Shown: positions 8,349 through 16,211 of the stretch, in pieces
Numbering within the stretch: the stretch's first letter is position 1
Layout of the letters: each line of letters opens with the position of its first letter
Assembly (NCBI GenBank): GCA_016866775.1
Contig: VGLJ01000004.1
Location: 62,001-126,000, forward strand
Direction of reading: 5' to 3'
DNA length: 64,000 bases
Origin: Candidatus Rokuibacteriota bacterium
Lineage (GTDB): Bacteria > Methylomirabilota > Methylomirabilia > Rokubacteriales > CSP1-6
The notes under the pieces: model-generated
The model's input: the letters and a program-made list of their open reading frames with translations, nothing else
Databases searched by the model: none
What the model was told of the DNA's origin: nothing
Made by a program: the position numbers and the translations under genes

Positions 8349-9074
8349 TCACAGCGCGAGGTCGCCGAGGAAGATCCGCTTCACCTCGGCCGACTGCAGC
8401 AGCTCGGCCGACGCGCCGTCGAGGATCGTGCGGCCGCTCTCGAGGATGCAGCCGCGATCGGCGAGCCGGAGCGCCAGCTCCACGTTCTGCTCGATGAAGA
8501 GCACGCTGAGGCCTTCCTCGTCGCGCAGCCGGCGGATGAGGATGCCGATCTCGTGCACGATGGCCGGCGCGAGCCCGAGAAACGGCTCGTCGATCATGAG
8601 GAGCTTCGGACGCGCCATGTACCCGCGCGCGATCGCGACCATCTGCTGCTCGCCACCGGAGAGCGTGTGCGCGAGCTGATTGCGCCGGGCGCGAACGATG
8701 GGGAACAGCGCCTCGACGCGCGCGAGCGTCTCGGCGCGGCGCGGCCGCGCGTGCGGGTTGTGCGCGCCGAGGAGCACGTTGTCGCGGACGGTGAGGAACG
8801 GAAAGAGCCGGCGCCGCTCGAGCACGTGCGCGATGCCGTCGCCGACCGTGACGTGCGCGGCGGCGCCGTCGATGCGCTTGCCGAGGAACGTGATCCGGCC
8901 GGCCCGCGGCGTGATGAGCCCGGAGATGGTGTTCATCAGCGTGGACTTTCCGGCACCGTTCGGGCCGAGCACCGCGACGATCTCCCCGGCCTCGACGCGC
9001 ATCGCCGCCTCCCAGAGCGCCTGGAAGTCGCCGTACGCCACGTCGAGGCCCTCGACCGTCAGCATCCCGCTCAC
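8349..9074 (-). CDS. livF: Branched-chain amino acid-type ABC ATPase LivF
   Basis: A 241-residue cytoplasmic ATPase of a HAAT-family importer. Walker A is G-P-N-G-A-G-K-S-T, the signature is L-S-G-G-E-Q-Q-M, and Walker B is L-L-M-I-D-E-P-F. The short form without the extra LivG insertion, the I-A-H-V-L-E-R-R-R-L-F-P-F-L-T-V segment and the L-F-I-E-Q-N-V switch region mark it as LivF. It starts with GTG overlapping the livG stop as GTGA. It is last in a five-gene operon, so it pairs with LivG under LivH and LivM. Substrate is not fixed by sequence; amino acids, amides and small acids are all known for this family. Confidence 0.92.
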   Translation of the reverse strand: MSGMLTVEGLDVAYGDFQALWEAAMRVEAGEIVAVLGPNGAGKSTLMNTISGLITPRAGRITFLGKRIDGAAAHVTVGDGIAHVLERRRLFPFLTVRDNVLLGAHNPHARPRRAETLARVEALFPIVRARRNQLAHTLSGGEQQMVAIARGYMARPKLLMIDEPFLGLAPAIVHEIGILIRRLRDEEGLSVLFIEQNVELALRLADRGCILESGRTILDGASAELLQSAEVKRIFLGDLAL

Positions 9075-9793
9075 CGCGTGTACGCCTGCCCGAGATAGGC
9101 TTCGACGACCGCGCGGTCGCGGGCGACGACGTCCGGCGGGCCGTCCGCGATGACCTCGCCGAGGTGGAGCGCGATGATCCGCTGCGTCACGGCGGTGATC
9201 ACCCGCATGTTGTGCTCGATGACGAGCAGCGTGAGGCCGCTCGCGTGCAGCTCGCGCACGAGCTGGACGAGCGCGGGGATCGTCCGCTGGTCGACCCCGC
9301 CGGTCACTTCGTCGAGGAGCAAGAGACGCGGCCGGGTGGCCAGCGCGCGCGCCAGCTCCAGCCGCTTGCGCTGGCCGGTGGAGAGCGTTCGCGCGTGCGC
9401 ATCGGCCTTGTCCTCGAGTCCCACGCGCGCCACGATCTCGCGCGCCTGCTCTCGCGCGTGACGCACGTCCTTCGTGCGCGTCAGCGCGCCGACCATGACA
9501 TTGCCGAGCACGGTCAGGCCGGCGAACGGTCTGAGCTTCTGAAACGTCCGCGCGACGCCGAGCCGGCAGACGCGGTCGGGCGAGAGGCCGGTGAGCCGCA
9601 CGCCGTCGAGCCGCACGTCGCCTTCTTCGGGCCGATAGAAGCCGCTGATGATCTCGAACAGCGTCGACTTGCCGGCGCCGTTGGGACCGATGATGCCGAC
9701 GAGCTCGCCCGGCGCCACGTCGAAGGAGATGCCGCGGTTGGCGGTGATGCCGCCGAACCGCTTGGTGACGCCGGCGACGGACAGGAGGCTCAC
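9071..9793 (-). CDS. livG: Branched-chain amino acid-type ABC ATPase LivG
   Basis: A 240-residue ATPase partner of LivF. Walker A is G-P-N-G-A-G-K-S-T-L, the signature is L-S-T-G-Q-R-K-R-L-E-L-A-R-A-L, and Walker B is L-L-L-L-D-E-V with G-G in place of the commoner A-G, so D-E-V-T-G-G. The D-R-V-C-R-L-G-V-A-R-T-F-Q segment is typical of LivG. It starts with GTG at 9793, overlapping the livM stop as GTGA. The signature S-T-G-Q differs from S-G-G-Q but is seen in LivG proteins. Confidence 0.92.
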   Translation of the reverse strand: MSLLSVAGVTKRFGGITANRGISFDVAPGELVGIIGPNGAGKSTLFEIISGFYRPEEGDVRLDGVRLTGLSPDRVCRLGVARTFQKLRPFAGLTVLGNVMVGALTRTKDVRHAREQAREIVARVGLEDKADAHARTLSTGQRKRLELARALATRPRLLLLDEVTGGVDQRTIPALVQLVRELHASGLTLLVIEHNMRVITAVTQRIIALHLGEVIADGPPDVVARDRAVVEAYLGQAYTR

Positions 9794-10728
9794 GACCGGC
9801 GCAGCCAACCGACCAATCCCTGCGGCGCGAACCGCACCATCACGATGAGCGCGGTGCCGTAGACGACGAGGTAGATGCCGACGAGGCCGGCGCCGATCCC
9901 GCCGAACTGCGCGCGGAGGTACGTCTCGACGGTCGTGACGAGCACCGCGCCGAGGAACGGCCCGAGCGCGGTGCCGAGCCCGCCGATGATGGACGCGAGC
10001 GCGAAGCGGACGGACAGATCGACGGAGAAGACGTAGAACGGGTCCACGAAGCCGACGTATTGCGCCCACAGTGCGCCCGTCACGGCGGTGAGCGCCGCGC
10101 TCACGGCGATCGCCGCGACCTTCAGGCGTCGTGCCGCGACACCCAGCGACAGCGCGGCGTCCTCGTCTTCGCGTACGGCCGCGAGCTGGTACCCACGTCG
10201 CGAGACGTCGAGGTAGCGCTGCAACAGATACGCGAGGACCGCGACCACCAGCACGATCCAGACCCATACCCGCTTGTCCGCGAGGCCCAGCGTCCAGAAT
10301 CCCGGACGGAACGGAACCGGAATCCCTTCCGACCCGGCGGTGAATGCTCGCAGGCGGCTGGCGACGATCAGCAGGACCTGCGAGAACGCGATGGTCGCGA
10401 GCACGAAGTACGGGCCACGGAGCCGGTTGCTGAGGAACCCCAGCACGAGGCCCGCCGCGGTCGCGACGACGGCGCCGACGGCGAGACCGATCCACGCCGA
10501 GAGATCCCACCGCGTGCCGAGCACCGCCGCCCCGTACGCGCCGAGCCCGAAGAACGCCGAGTGTCCGAGCGAGATCTGCCCGGCGTAGCCCCCTGCCACG
10601 TTCCACGCCGCGGCCGCGGAGCCCCACAGGAGGATCAGGATCAGGCTGTCGAGGAGAAAAGCGTCGCGCACGACGAACGACGCGAGCGCCGCGAGCGCGA
10701 AGAAGACCGCCGCCGGCGCGGCGCTCAC
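9790..10728 (-). CDS. livM: Branched-chain amino acid-type permease LivM
   Basis: A 312-residue inner-membrane permease with about 9-10 helices. The G-Y-A-G-Q-I-S-L-G-H-S-A-F-F-G-L-G-A-Y segment (about residues 38-56) is the LivM hallmark, and R-E-D-E-D-A-A-L-S-L-G-V is the cytoplasmic coupling loop. The GTG start at 10728 overlaps the livH stop as GTGA and gives a normal N-terminus (V-S-A-A-P-A-A-V-F-F-A-L). It forms the membrane channel with LivH. Confidence 0.92.
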   Translation of the reverse strand: MSAAPAAVFFALAALASFVVRDAFLLDSLILILLWGSAAAAWNVAGGYAGQISLGHSAFFGLGAYGAAVLGTRWDLSAWIGLAVGAVVATAAGLVLGFLSNRLRGPYFVLATIAFSQVLLIVASRLRAFTAGSEGIPVPFRPGFWTLGLADKRVWVWIVLVVAVLAYLLQRYLDVSRRGYQLAAVREDEDAALSLGVAARRLKVAAIAVSAALTAVTGALWAQYVGFVDPFYVFSVDLSVRFALASIIGGLGTALGPFLGAVLVTTVETYLRAQFGGIGAGLVGIYLVVYGTALIVMVRFAPQGLVGWLRRS

Positions 10729-11606
10729 GTGCCGAGCGCTTCGGCGCCGCGCTGACCGAAGAGTCCGGCGGGACGCACCATCAGGATGGCGATGAAGAGC
10801 AGGAGGTAGAGCACTTCTTTCCATGCCGTGCCGATCACGTACGAGCCCGCGACCTCCACGGCGGCGACGATGAGGCTGGCGAGCAGCGCGCCCGCCATGT
10901 CGCCCAGCCCGCCGAGGACGACCGCGACGTAGGCGATCAGCACGAACTGCAGCCCCGCCGTCGGATATACGGGATAGACCGGGGCCAGCAGCACGCCGGC
11001 AACACCGACGCAGGCGATGCCGATCGTCCAGGTGAGCGCGTACACGCGATCGGTGTCGATGCCCATGAGCGCGGAGGCCTGGCGGTCCTGCGCGGTCGCG
11101 CGCATCACTTTCCCGGTGTAGGACCACCGCATGAACGCGAACAGTGCGGCGGTGCAGGCGACGGCGACGCCGAACGCGACGAACTGCGCGACGTTGAACG
11201 CGGCGTCGGCGACGCGCACCACCACCGCGTAGTAGCTCGTGCGGACGAAGCGCGCGTCCGCGGTCCACAGCACGAGCGCGATGTTCTGCAAGGCGATCGA
11301 GAGCCCGACCGTGGTGAAGACCTGGACGTTGTGCGAGGCGTGGACGACGGGACGCATGATGAGGCGATAGCTGACCCACCCGAGGGCGAAGAAGAGCGGC
11401 AGCGAGACGATCAGCGTCACGTACGGATCGAAGTGGAGGAGCGCGAACGCCCAGAACGCGACGTACATCCCGAGCATGAGGAACTCGCCGTGCGCGAAGT
11501 TGACCACGCGCATCACGCCGAAGATCAGCGTGAGACCCACGGCGATGAGCGCGTAGATCCCGGCGAGGAGGATCGTCGAGACGACGAGCTGCGGGAGCGC
11601 CTGCAG
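10725..11606 (-). CDS. livH: Branched-chain amino acid-type permease LivH, probable CTG start
   Basis: Inner-membrane permease with the motif V-G-L-T-L-I-F-G-V-M-R-V-V-N-F-A-H-G-E-F. The first usual start codon in frame is GTG 11540, but that would remove the first membrane helix. In frame upstream lies L-Q-A-L-P-Q-L-V-V-S-T-I-L-L-A-G-I-Y-A-L-I-A-V, exactly the expected N-terminus, bounded by the stop of the binding-protein gene. No ATG, GTG or TTG is available there. CTG 11606, six bases after GGGAAGAG, is the best candidate and gives 293 residues, the usual length. A non-standard start or a base error at the start codon should be considered. Confidence 0.88.
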   Translation of the reverse strand: MQALPQLVVSTILLAGIYALIAVGLTLIFGVMRVVNFAHGEFLMLGMYVAFWAFALLHFDPYVTLIVSLPLFFALGWVSYRLIMRPVVHASHNVQVFTTVGLSIALQNIALVLWTADARFVRTSYYAVVVRVADAAFNVAQFVAFGVAVACTAALFAFMRWSYTGKVMRATAQDRQASALMGIDTDRVYALTWTIGIACVGVAGVLLAPVYPVYPTAGLQFVLIAYVAVVLGGLGDMAGALLASLIVAAVEVAGSYVIGTAWKEVLYLLLFIAILMVRPAGLFGQRGAEALGT

Positions 11607-11621
11607 TGGCCGCTCTTCCCG

Positions 11622-12893
11622 CTACTTCCTCTGGTCCCACGCGCCGAGCGGAATCCACTTGGCGCGATGGGTCGTGAACTCTTCCGGCCACACGGTCACG
11701 AGCTGGCCGTTCTGCCACTGCAGCATGTAGTGCTGCACGCGGGCGTTCGAGTTCTGGCCGGTCTCGTCGAACTTCACACCCCAGCCGTTGACGGCGGAGC
11801 CGACGGGCAGGTCGAGCGACATGACGGCTGAGCGGAACTTCTCGAGCTCGTCGGTCTTCGCGGCGTCGAGCACGAGCTTCAGGACCCACAGCCCGCCGCC
11901 GGCCAGCTGATGGTCGCCGGTGATGTCGGAGCCCGTCTTCGCCTTCACGGCGTCCCGGAACGCGCGCTCGATCCGCTGGCCTTCCGGGCGCAGCTTCTCG
12001 AGGATCAGGCCGGGGCCGGGCTCGAGCAGCGCGAACGGTCCGTTGGCGTCGTTGCCGAACGCCTTGCCGAAGCCCGGGTTGCCGTAGCCCGTCGCGCCGG
12101 CGTGCACGACGGCCTTCACCTGGAAGTTCTGCTCGCGCGCCTGCCGCCAGAAGAGGATGGCGTCCTGGTCGCGCGCGATGTGGTGGAGGATGTCGGGGTT
12201 CGCGTTCTTCAGCTTGAGGATGATCGGCGTGAGGTCGTTCGTGGTGAACGTGTAGTACTCGGGCGCCGCCACCTCCTGCATCCCGAATTCCTGCTTCGCG
12301 CGCTGTCGCGCGGACTCGGTCACGCTCTGGCCGTACGACGAGTCCTCGGAGAGGTAGGCGATGCGCAGCTCGTTCGGCTTCTTGCCGAGGCGGTGCGAGA
12401 GGTGCTTCGCGATGAACTCGATGTTGTACCAGCCGAACCCCGTGCCGTCGATCTCCGTGCGGAACACGTTCTTCAGCCCACGGCGCGTGAAGCGCGGGTC
12501 GACGCAGGAGGTCTCCCAGTAGATGACGTTCTGGCGGGACGCCGCTTCGCTCGCGGCGCCGCAGAGCGTGGACGAGAACGTGCCCGTGATGATCTTGACA
12601 CCTTCGCGCGTCGCGAGCCGCGTGGCCTCGGAGGTCGCGGCCGTCGGGTCGGGGCCGTCGCCGACCGCGAAGACCAGCTTCTTGCCCATCACGCCGCCGA
12701 ACTTCTCGTTGATGAGGTCGCGCATGATCTCGTAGCCCTCGAGGTGTCCCTTGCCCCGTACCGCGAGGTTGCCGGTGAGCGGCTCCAGCACGCCGATCTT
12801 GTACTCCCCGCTGAGCGCCTGCTGACCCTGCACGGCGCTCACACCCACCGCCAGCGCGACGAGACCGATCACGGCCATCCACGTCTTCTTCAT
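11622..12893 (-). CDS. Branched-chain amino acid-type binding protein
   Basis: A 423-residue periplasmic type-I solute-binding protein. The signal peptide is clear (M-K-K-T-W, hydrophobic core, cleavage near V-Q-G-Q-Q). The mature part starts I-G-V-L-E-P-L-T-G-N-L-A and has the V-G-D-G-P-D-P-T-A-A-T-S-E-A-T-R-L and I-I-T-G-T-F-S-S segments of LivJ/amide-binding relatives. It delivers substrate to LivHM. A ribosome site AGGAG lies 9 bases before ATG 12893, and a TATCAT -10-like element lies on this strand at 12926-12931. It is first in the operon. Two cysteines in the first half could form a disulfide. Confidence 0.9.
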   Translation of the reverse strand: MKKTWMAVIGLVALAVGVSAVQGQQALSGEYKIGVLEPLTGNLAVRGKGHLEGYEIMRDLINEKFGGVMGKKLVFAVGDGPDPTAATSEATRLATREGVKIITGTFSSTLCGAASEAASRQNVIYWETSCVDPRFTRRGLKNVFRTEIDGTGFGWYNIEFIAKHLSHRLGKKPNELRIAYLSEDSSYGQSVTESARQRAKQEFGMQEVAAPEYYTFTTNDLTPIILKLKNANPDILHHIARDQDAILFWRQAREQNFQVKAVVHAGATGYGNPGFGKAFGNDANGPFALLEPGPGLILEKLRPEGQRIERAFRDAVKAKTGSDITGDHQLAGGGLWVLKLVLDAAKTDELEKFRSAVMSLDLPVGSAVNGWGVKFDETGQNSNARVQHYMLQWQNGQLVTVWPEEFTTHRAKWIPLGAWDQRK

Positions 12894-12944
12894 GCGGTGA
12901 CTCTCCTCTTGCGAAGGTGCCAGGATGATACGACAAACCTGGGC

Positions 12945-12950
12945 TATGCT
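12945..12950 (+). promoter_or_regulatory. Putative -10 element, TATGCT
   Basis: TATGCT lies 29 bases before the GTG start of the dehydrogenase at 12980, leaving room for a leader that holds the ribosome site GGAGGA. The minus-strand TATCAT for the Liv operon lies 14 bases further left, so the two divergent promoters are separate. Confidence 0.35.
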
Positions 12951-12979
12951 CGGCGCACACCATTCGGCCGGAGGACAGC

Positions 12980-13804
12980 GTGGGACAGCTCGAGGGCAAG
13001 GTCGCGATCGTGACAGGCTCGGGGCGCGGGATCGGACAGCAGGTGGCGCTGCGGCTGGCGCGCGACGGCGCCGCGGTGGTCGTGAACGACCTCGACGACG
13101 CGCCGGCGAAAGAGACCATCGCGCTCATCGAGAAGCTCGGCGGCCGCGCCGTCGCCTGCAACGGCGACGTCACCGCGAAGGACTTCGGCGAGCGCATCGT
13201 CCAGACGGCGGTGAAGCAGCTCGGCGGCCTGCACATCGTCGTCAACAACGCCGGCTACACGTGGGACAACGTGATCCAGAAGATGACCGACGAGCAGTGG
13301 TACGCGATCATGGACGTGCACGTCACCGCGCCGTTCCGGATCCTGCGCGCATTCCAGCCCTTCCTCAAGGAAGCCTTCGAGGCGGAATCGAGGGGCGGCC
13401 AGCGCGTCGTGCGCAAGGTGGTCCAGATCTCGTCGACGTCCGGTGTGCGCGGCAACGCGGGGCAGGTGAACTACTCGTCGGCGAAGGCGGCCGTGACGGG
13501 CATGACGCGCACGCTCGCGAAGGAGTGGGGGCGCTACGCGTGCACCGTGAACTGCGTGGCGTTCGGCTACATCCAGACGCGGCTGACGAAGCCGCTCGCC
13601 GAGGGCGAGGCCGGCACGATCGACGTCGCCGGGCGCACGGTGAAGGTGGGCGTGCAGGGCGCGCGCATCGCGGCGATGAACCAGATGATCCCGCTCGGGC
13701 GCGGCGGGTTCCCCGAGGAAGCCGCCGGCGCCATCTATCTCTTCTGCAGTCCGGACAGCGACTTCGTGAGCGGCCAGACGCTGGTCGTGACCGGAGGGGC
13801 CTAG
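12980..13804 (+). CDS. Short-chain dehydrogenase/reductase
   Basis: A 274-residue NAD(P)-dependent oxidoreductase. The cofactor motif is T-G-S-G-R-G-I-G (residues 12-19), followed by N-N-A-G, the active Ser in I-S-S-T-S-G and Y-S-S-A-K. An Asp at the end of the second strand (V-V-N-D-L-D-D) suggests NAD. An insertion near residues 130-140 (F-L-K-E-A-F-E-A-E-S-R-G-G-Q-R-V-V-R) is typical of the group next to acyl-CoA enzymes. The GTG start follows GGAGGACAGC. Its stop shares CTAG with the convergent GrpB gene. The substrate is unknown. Confidence 0.85.
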   Translation: MGQLEGKVAIVTGSGRGIGQQVALRLARDGAAVVVNDLDDAPAKETIALIEKLGGRAVACNGDVTAKDFGERIVQTAVKQLGGLHIVVNNAGYTWDNVIQKMTDEQWYAIMDVHVTAPFRILRAFQPFLKEAFEAESRGGQRVVRKVVQISSTSGVRGNAGQVNYSSAKAAVTGMTRTLAKEWGRYACTVNCVAFGYIQTRLTKPLAEGEAGTIDVAGRTVKVGVQGARIAAMNQMIPLGRGGFPEEAAGAIYLFCSPDSDFVSGQTLVVTGGA

Positions 13805-14343
13805 CGCTGCGCGATCTCGGCGCGCGCCTTCGCCACGACCGACTGGACGAAGGCGTTCTTGCCCGTGCGATAGCACGCGATGTCCTCGCCGCACGTTTCC
13901 GCGAGGGTCTTCTTCAGCTCGGCGTAGGCGCGCGCGACGTCCGCGTGTGCGCGGAGATAGTCGCGGAACAGGAGCCACTCCTGTCGCCGCGCGTGCGATG
14001 GCTCCACGACGTGGACGTGATGCGTCCACGGGGCGGGCATGCGCTTGCGGAAGAACAGCTCTTCCGGCAGCCACGACTCGTATTCGGGCATGTACGTGTA
14101 GCCGAGCGCCTCGAGCGGCGCGACGCAGAACGTCCGTGCTTCCGCGAGGCTGCGGACGGTCACGAGCAGGTCGATGATCGGCTTGGACGGGAGGCCCTCG
14201 ACGGCGGTGCTTCCGATGGGCTCGATGTTCACGACGAGCGCGCCGAGCGTTCGGCGGATCACCGCGCGCTCGTCCTCGAACATCGCGGGCCAGGCTGGAT
14301 CGTACTCGACGATCGCGATCCGGCCGCCGCCGTACCGCTCCAC
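13801..14343 (-). CDS. GrpB-family (UPF0157) nucleotidyltransferase-fold protein
   Basis: A 180-residue protein of the GrpB/UPF0157 family. The signature is complete: I-V-E-Y-D-P-A-W-P-A-M-F-E near the start, then I-E-P-I-G-S-T-A-V-E-G-L-P-S-K-P-I-I-D-L-L, where G-S-T and D resemble nucleotidyltransferase catalytic positions. Some members are linked to CoA or nucleotide chemistry; function is otherwise poorly known. The GTG start overlaps the MOSC stop by one base, so it is third in a coupled operon with the Rieske oxygenase and MOSC genes. Confidence 0.85.
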   Translation of the reverse strand: MERYGGGRIAIVEYDPAWPAMFEDERAVIRRTLGALVVNIEPIGSTAVEGLPSKPIIDLLVTVRSLAEARTFCVAPLEALGYTYMPEYESWLPEELFFRKRMPAPWTHHVHVVEPSHARRQEWLLFRDYLRAHADVARAYAELKKTLAETCGEDIACYRTGKNAFVQSVVAKARAEIAQR

Positions 14344-14879
14344 TAGACGGGTTCCAGACTCCGATGCGGCTCGGGGGGGAGCTCGACGCGGAGCGTATCG
14401 CCCGCGTGGACCTCTCCGCCGACGAGCACGATCGCCATGATCCCGGCCTTCCGCACCAGCGCGCCGGTCGCGTGGCGTTCCAGCGTCGCTTCCATCAGCC
14501 CGGGCTGAATCCCGTCGAGCTGGTGGCAGGGATTGCGAAGTCCGGTGACTTCGACGACCGCGCTGTCGCCGAGATGTAGACGCGTCCCCGTCGGCAGCCC
14601 GAGGAGATCGACGCCGCGCGTGGTGATGTTCTCGCCCATCTGACCGGCGACGATCTTGAAACCCGCGCGCGCGAGCTCCTCGTGAAGCTCGGCATGGATC
14701 AGGTGGACCTGGCGGAGGTTCGGCGCCGTCGGATCGCGCTTCACGCGGGAGCGGTGCTTCACGGTCGCGCCGTGATGCGCGTCGCCTTCGACGCCGAGAC
14801 CTTCGAGCAAGCGGATGCTCGCCTGCGTCGGCTTGCTCATCGTGTGCGTCGCGCTGCGGTGGACCGCCGTGACGATCAC
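14343..14879 (-). CDS. MOSC-domain protein
   Basis: A 178-residue free-standing MOSC domain. The motif G-Q-M-G-E-N-I-T-T-R-G and the conserved cysteine in G-L-R-N-P-C-H-Q-L-D are visible. MOSC domains handle sulfur-bearing molybdenum cofactor or act as molybdenum-dependent reductase parts. The gene starts with GTG overlapping the Rieske oxygenase stop as GTGA. The operon gives no molybdoenzyme partner, so the electron or sulfur partner is unknown; a role with the Rieske oxygenase is possible but unproved. Confidence 0.88.
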   Translation of the reverse strand: MIVTAVHRSATHTMSKPTQASIRLLEGLGVEGDAHHGATVKHRSRVKRDPTAPNLRQVHLIHAELHEELARAGFKIVAGQMGENITTRGVDLLGLPTGTRLHLGDSAVVEVTGLRNPCHQLDGIQPGLMEATLERHATGALVRKAGIMAIVLVGGEVHAGDTLRVELPPEPHRSLEPV

Positions 14880-16177
14880 GGCTTCACCCGACCGAGTGGG
14901 TCGCCGAAGCGCTTGATCATCGTGTCCGCGAACGAGAGCGAACGGTCGGCAACGATGCTGCCGCCACGTACGCGGTAGCCGGCGCCGTTACGCGCGGCGG
15001 GCGGTTCCACGCCCGCGCGCAGCTCGCGGGCCGCGCGCAGGATCAGCGTGCGGAACTCGATCACCGCGATGTCCGTGGGGCCCAGGTGCTCGCGCGTACG
15101 GTCCGCGATGAAACCCTGGCTGTCCTGGATCATCGCGTCCTGCTCGGACACGCCCTGGATGCCGGTGAACGTCCGGAGCTTCTGATCGGCGCGGTCGACG
15201 AGGTAGTCGTTGTCGCGGTTGCGCAGCGGCACCCATCGCGCGTCGACCTGCGCGTGGACGCTGCGGCCCGCGCGGAATCCCGCGCGCTCGGCCTCGGTGA
15301 GGGGGCGATCCGGATTCCACGTGGCGCAGAACACCCAGCAGAGCTCGTCGGCGATCGGCACCCAGCTCTGGCTGTGGATGTTCTCGCCCGGGAGCGCGTT
15401 CGGTGTGAGCGCGTGGTTCGGCAGCATGTACTGCGCGATCCGCCAGTAGAGGTCGTCGCCGTCGGCCTTGCGCGCGGCGCCGGCGACGAAGCCGACGTCG
15501 TGCGCCACCACCTCGAACTGCGGCCGCGGATCGTCCCGCATCCACCGCGTGCGCTCGACGTCGACCGACGAGCGGCGCACCGCCGTGTCGATCCCGTCCT
15601 GCGCGGTCCACACGGGCATGTGGAGGAACGAGAAGTGGGCGGTGTCGATCGCGCCCTCGCACGCCTGCGCCCAGTTGCACTGCTGGAGCTTCTTGGAGAC
15701 GAAGCGGTGCGACGGCGGCATCAGCGCGAACTCCAGCTCGGGCAGCGGCGGCTCGTGCTCCGGCGGGCCGAAGTACGCCCATACGAAGTCGCCCCACTCG
15801 CGCGCCGGATACGCGCCGGCCCGTACCTTGTCGCGGAAGCGGCTCTCGGGCGGCATCGTCGGCATGTCGAGGCAGCGGCCGGCGACGTCGAACTTCCAAC
15901 CGTGGTATGCGCAGCGGATGCCGCCCTGCTCGTTGCGGCCGAAGAAGAGGTTGGCGCCGCGGTGCGGACAGACGGGATCGAGCAGCCCGACGCGCCCACC
16001 GCTGTCGCGGAACGCGATCAGGTCCTCGCCGAAGATCTTCACGCGGAGCGGCGGGCCGTCGGGCTCGGGAAGCTCTTGCGACAGGAGAACGGGCTGCCAG
16101 AACCGGCGGAAGAGGTCGCCCATCGCGGTGCCCGCGCCGGTGCGCGTGAGGAGGGCGTTGTCTTCCGCGCTGAGCAT
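14876..16177 (-). CDS. Rieske [2Fe-2S] ring-hydroxylating oxygenase, alpha subunit type
   Basis: A 433-residue oxygenase of the phthalate/vanillate-type family that uses reduced iron-sulfur centres and O2 to oxidise an organic acid or ring. Rieske ligands are C-P-H-R-G (about residue 67) and C-A-Y-H-G-W (about residue 88). The mononuclear iron site is D-T-A-H-F-S-F-L-H near residue 180. I chose ATG 16177 (M-L-S-A-E-D-N-A-L-L-T-R-T-G) because relatives start this way; an ATG three codons upstream at 16186 lies inside the likely -10 element. No reductase is encoded beside it, so a reductase elsewhere must supply electrons. It heads the operon with MOSC and GrpB. Confidence 0.88.
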   Translation of the reverse strand: MLSAEDNALLTRTGAGTAMGDLFRRFWQPVLLSQELPEPDGPPLRVKIFGEDLIAFRDSGGRVGLLDPVCPHRGANLFFGRNEQGGIRCAYHGWKFDVAGRCLDMPTMPPESRFRDKVRAGAYPAREWGDFVWAYFGPPEHEPPLPELEFALMPPSHRFVSKKLQQCNWAQACEGAIDTAHFSFLHMPVWTAQDGIDTAVRRSSVDVERTRWMRDDPRPQFEVVAHDVGFVAGAARKADGDDLYWRIAQYMLPNHALTPNALPGENIHSQSWVPIADELCWVFCATWNPDRPLTEAERAGFRAGRSVHAQVDARWVPLRNRDNDYLVDRADQKLRTFTGIQGVSEQDAMIQDSQGFIADRTREHLGPTDIAVIEFRTLILRAARELRAGVEPPAARNGAGYRVRGGSIVADRSLSFADTMIKRFGDPLGRVKP

Positions 16178-16181
16178 GTGC

Positions 16182-16191
16182 ACCATACTGT
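16182..16191. promoter_or_regulatory. Symmetric bidirectional -10 element (Rieske / binding protein)
   Basis: ACCATACTGT fits A-N3-TA-N3-T. The plus hexamer TACTGT serves the binding protein at 16212 and leaves a 20-base leader with its ribosome site. The minus hexamer TATGGT ends four bases before ATG 16177 of the Rieske gene. The two hexamers share the central TA. Confidence 0.4.
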
Positions 16192-16211
16192 GCCACAAGG
16201 GAGGATTGCCC

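Noticed and set aside
9790-13248. A 1152-codon minus-strand frame covering livM
   Set aside because: Only the last 312 codons are LivM. The rest is out of frame with LivH and the binding protein, which are confidently placed in another frame.
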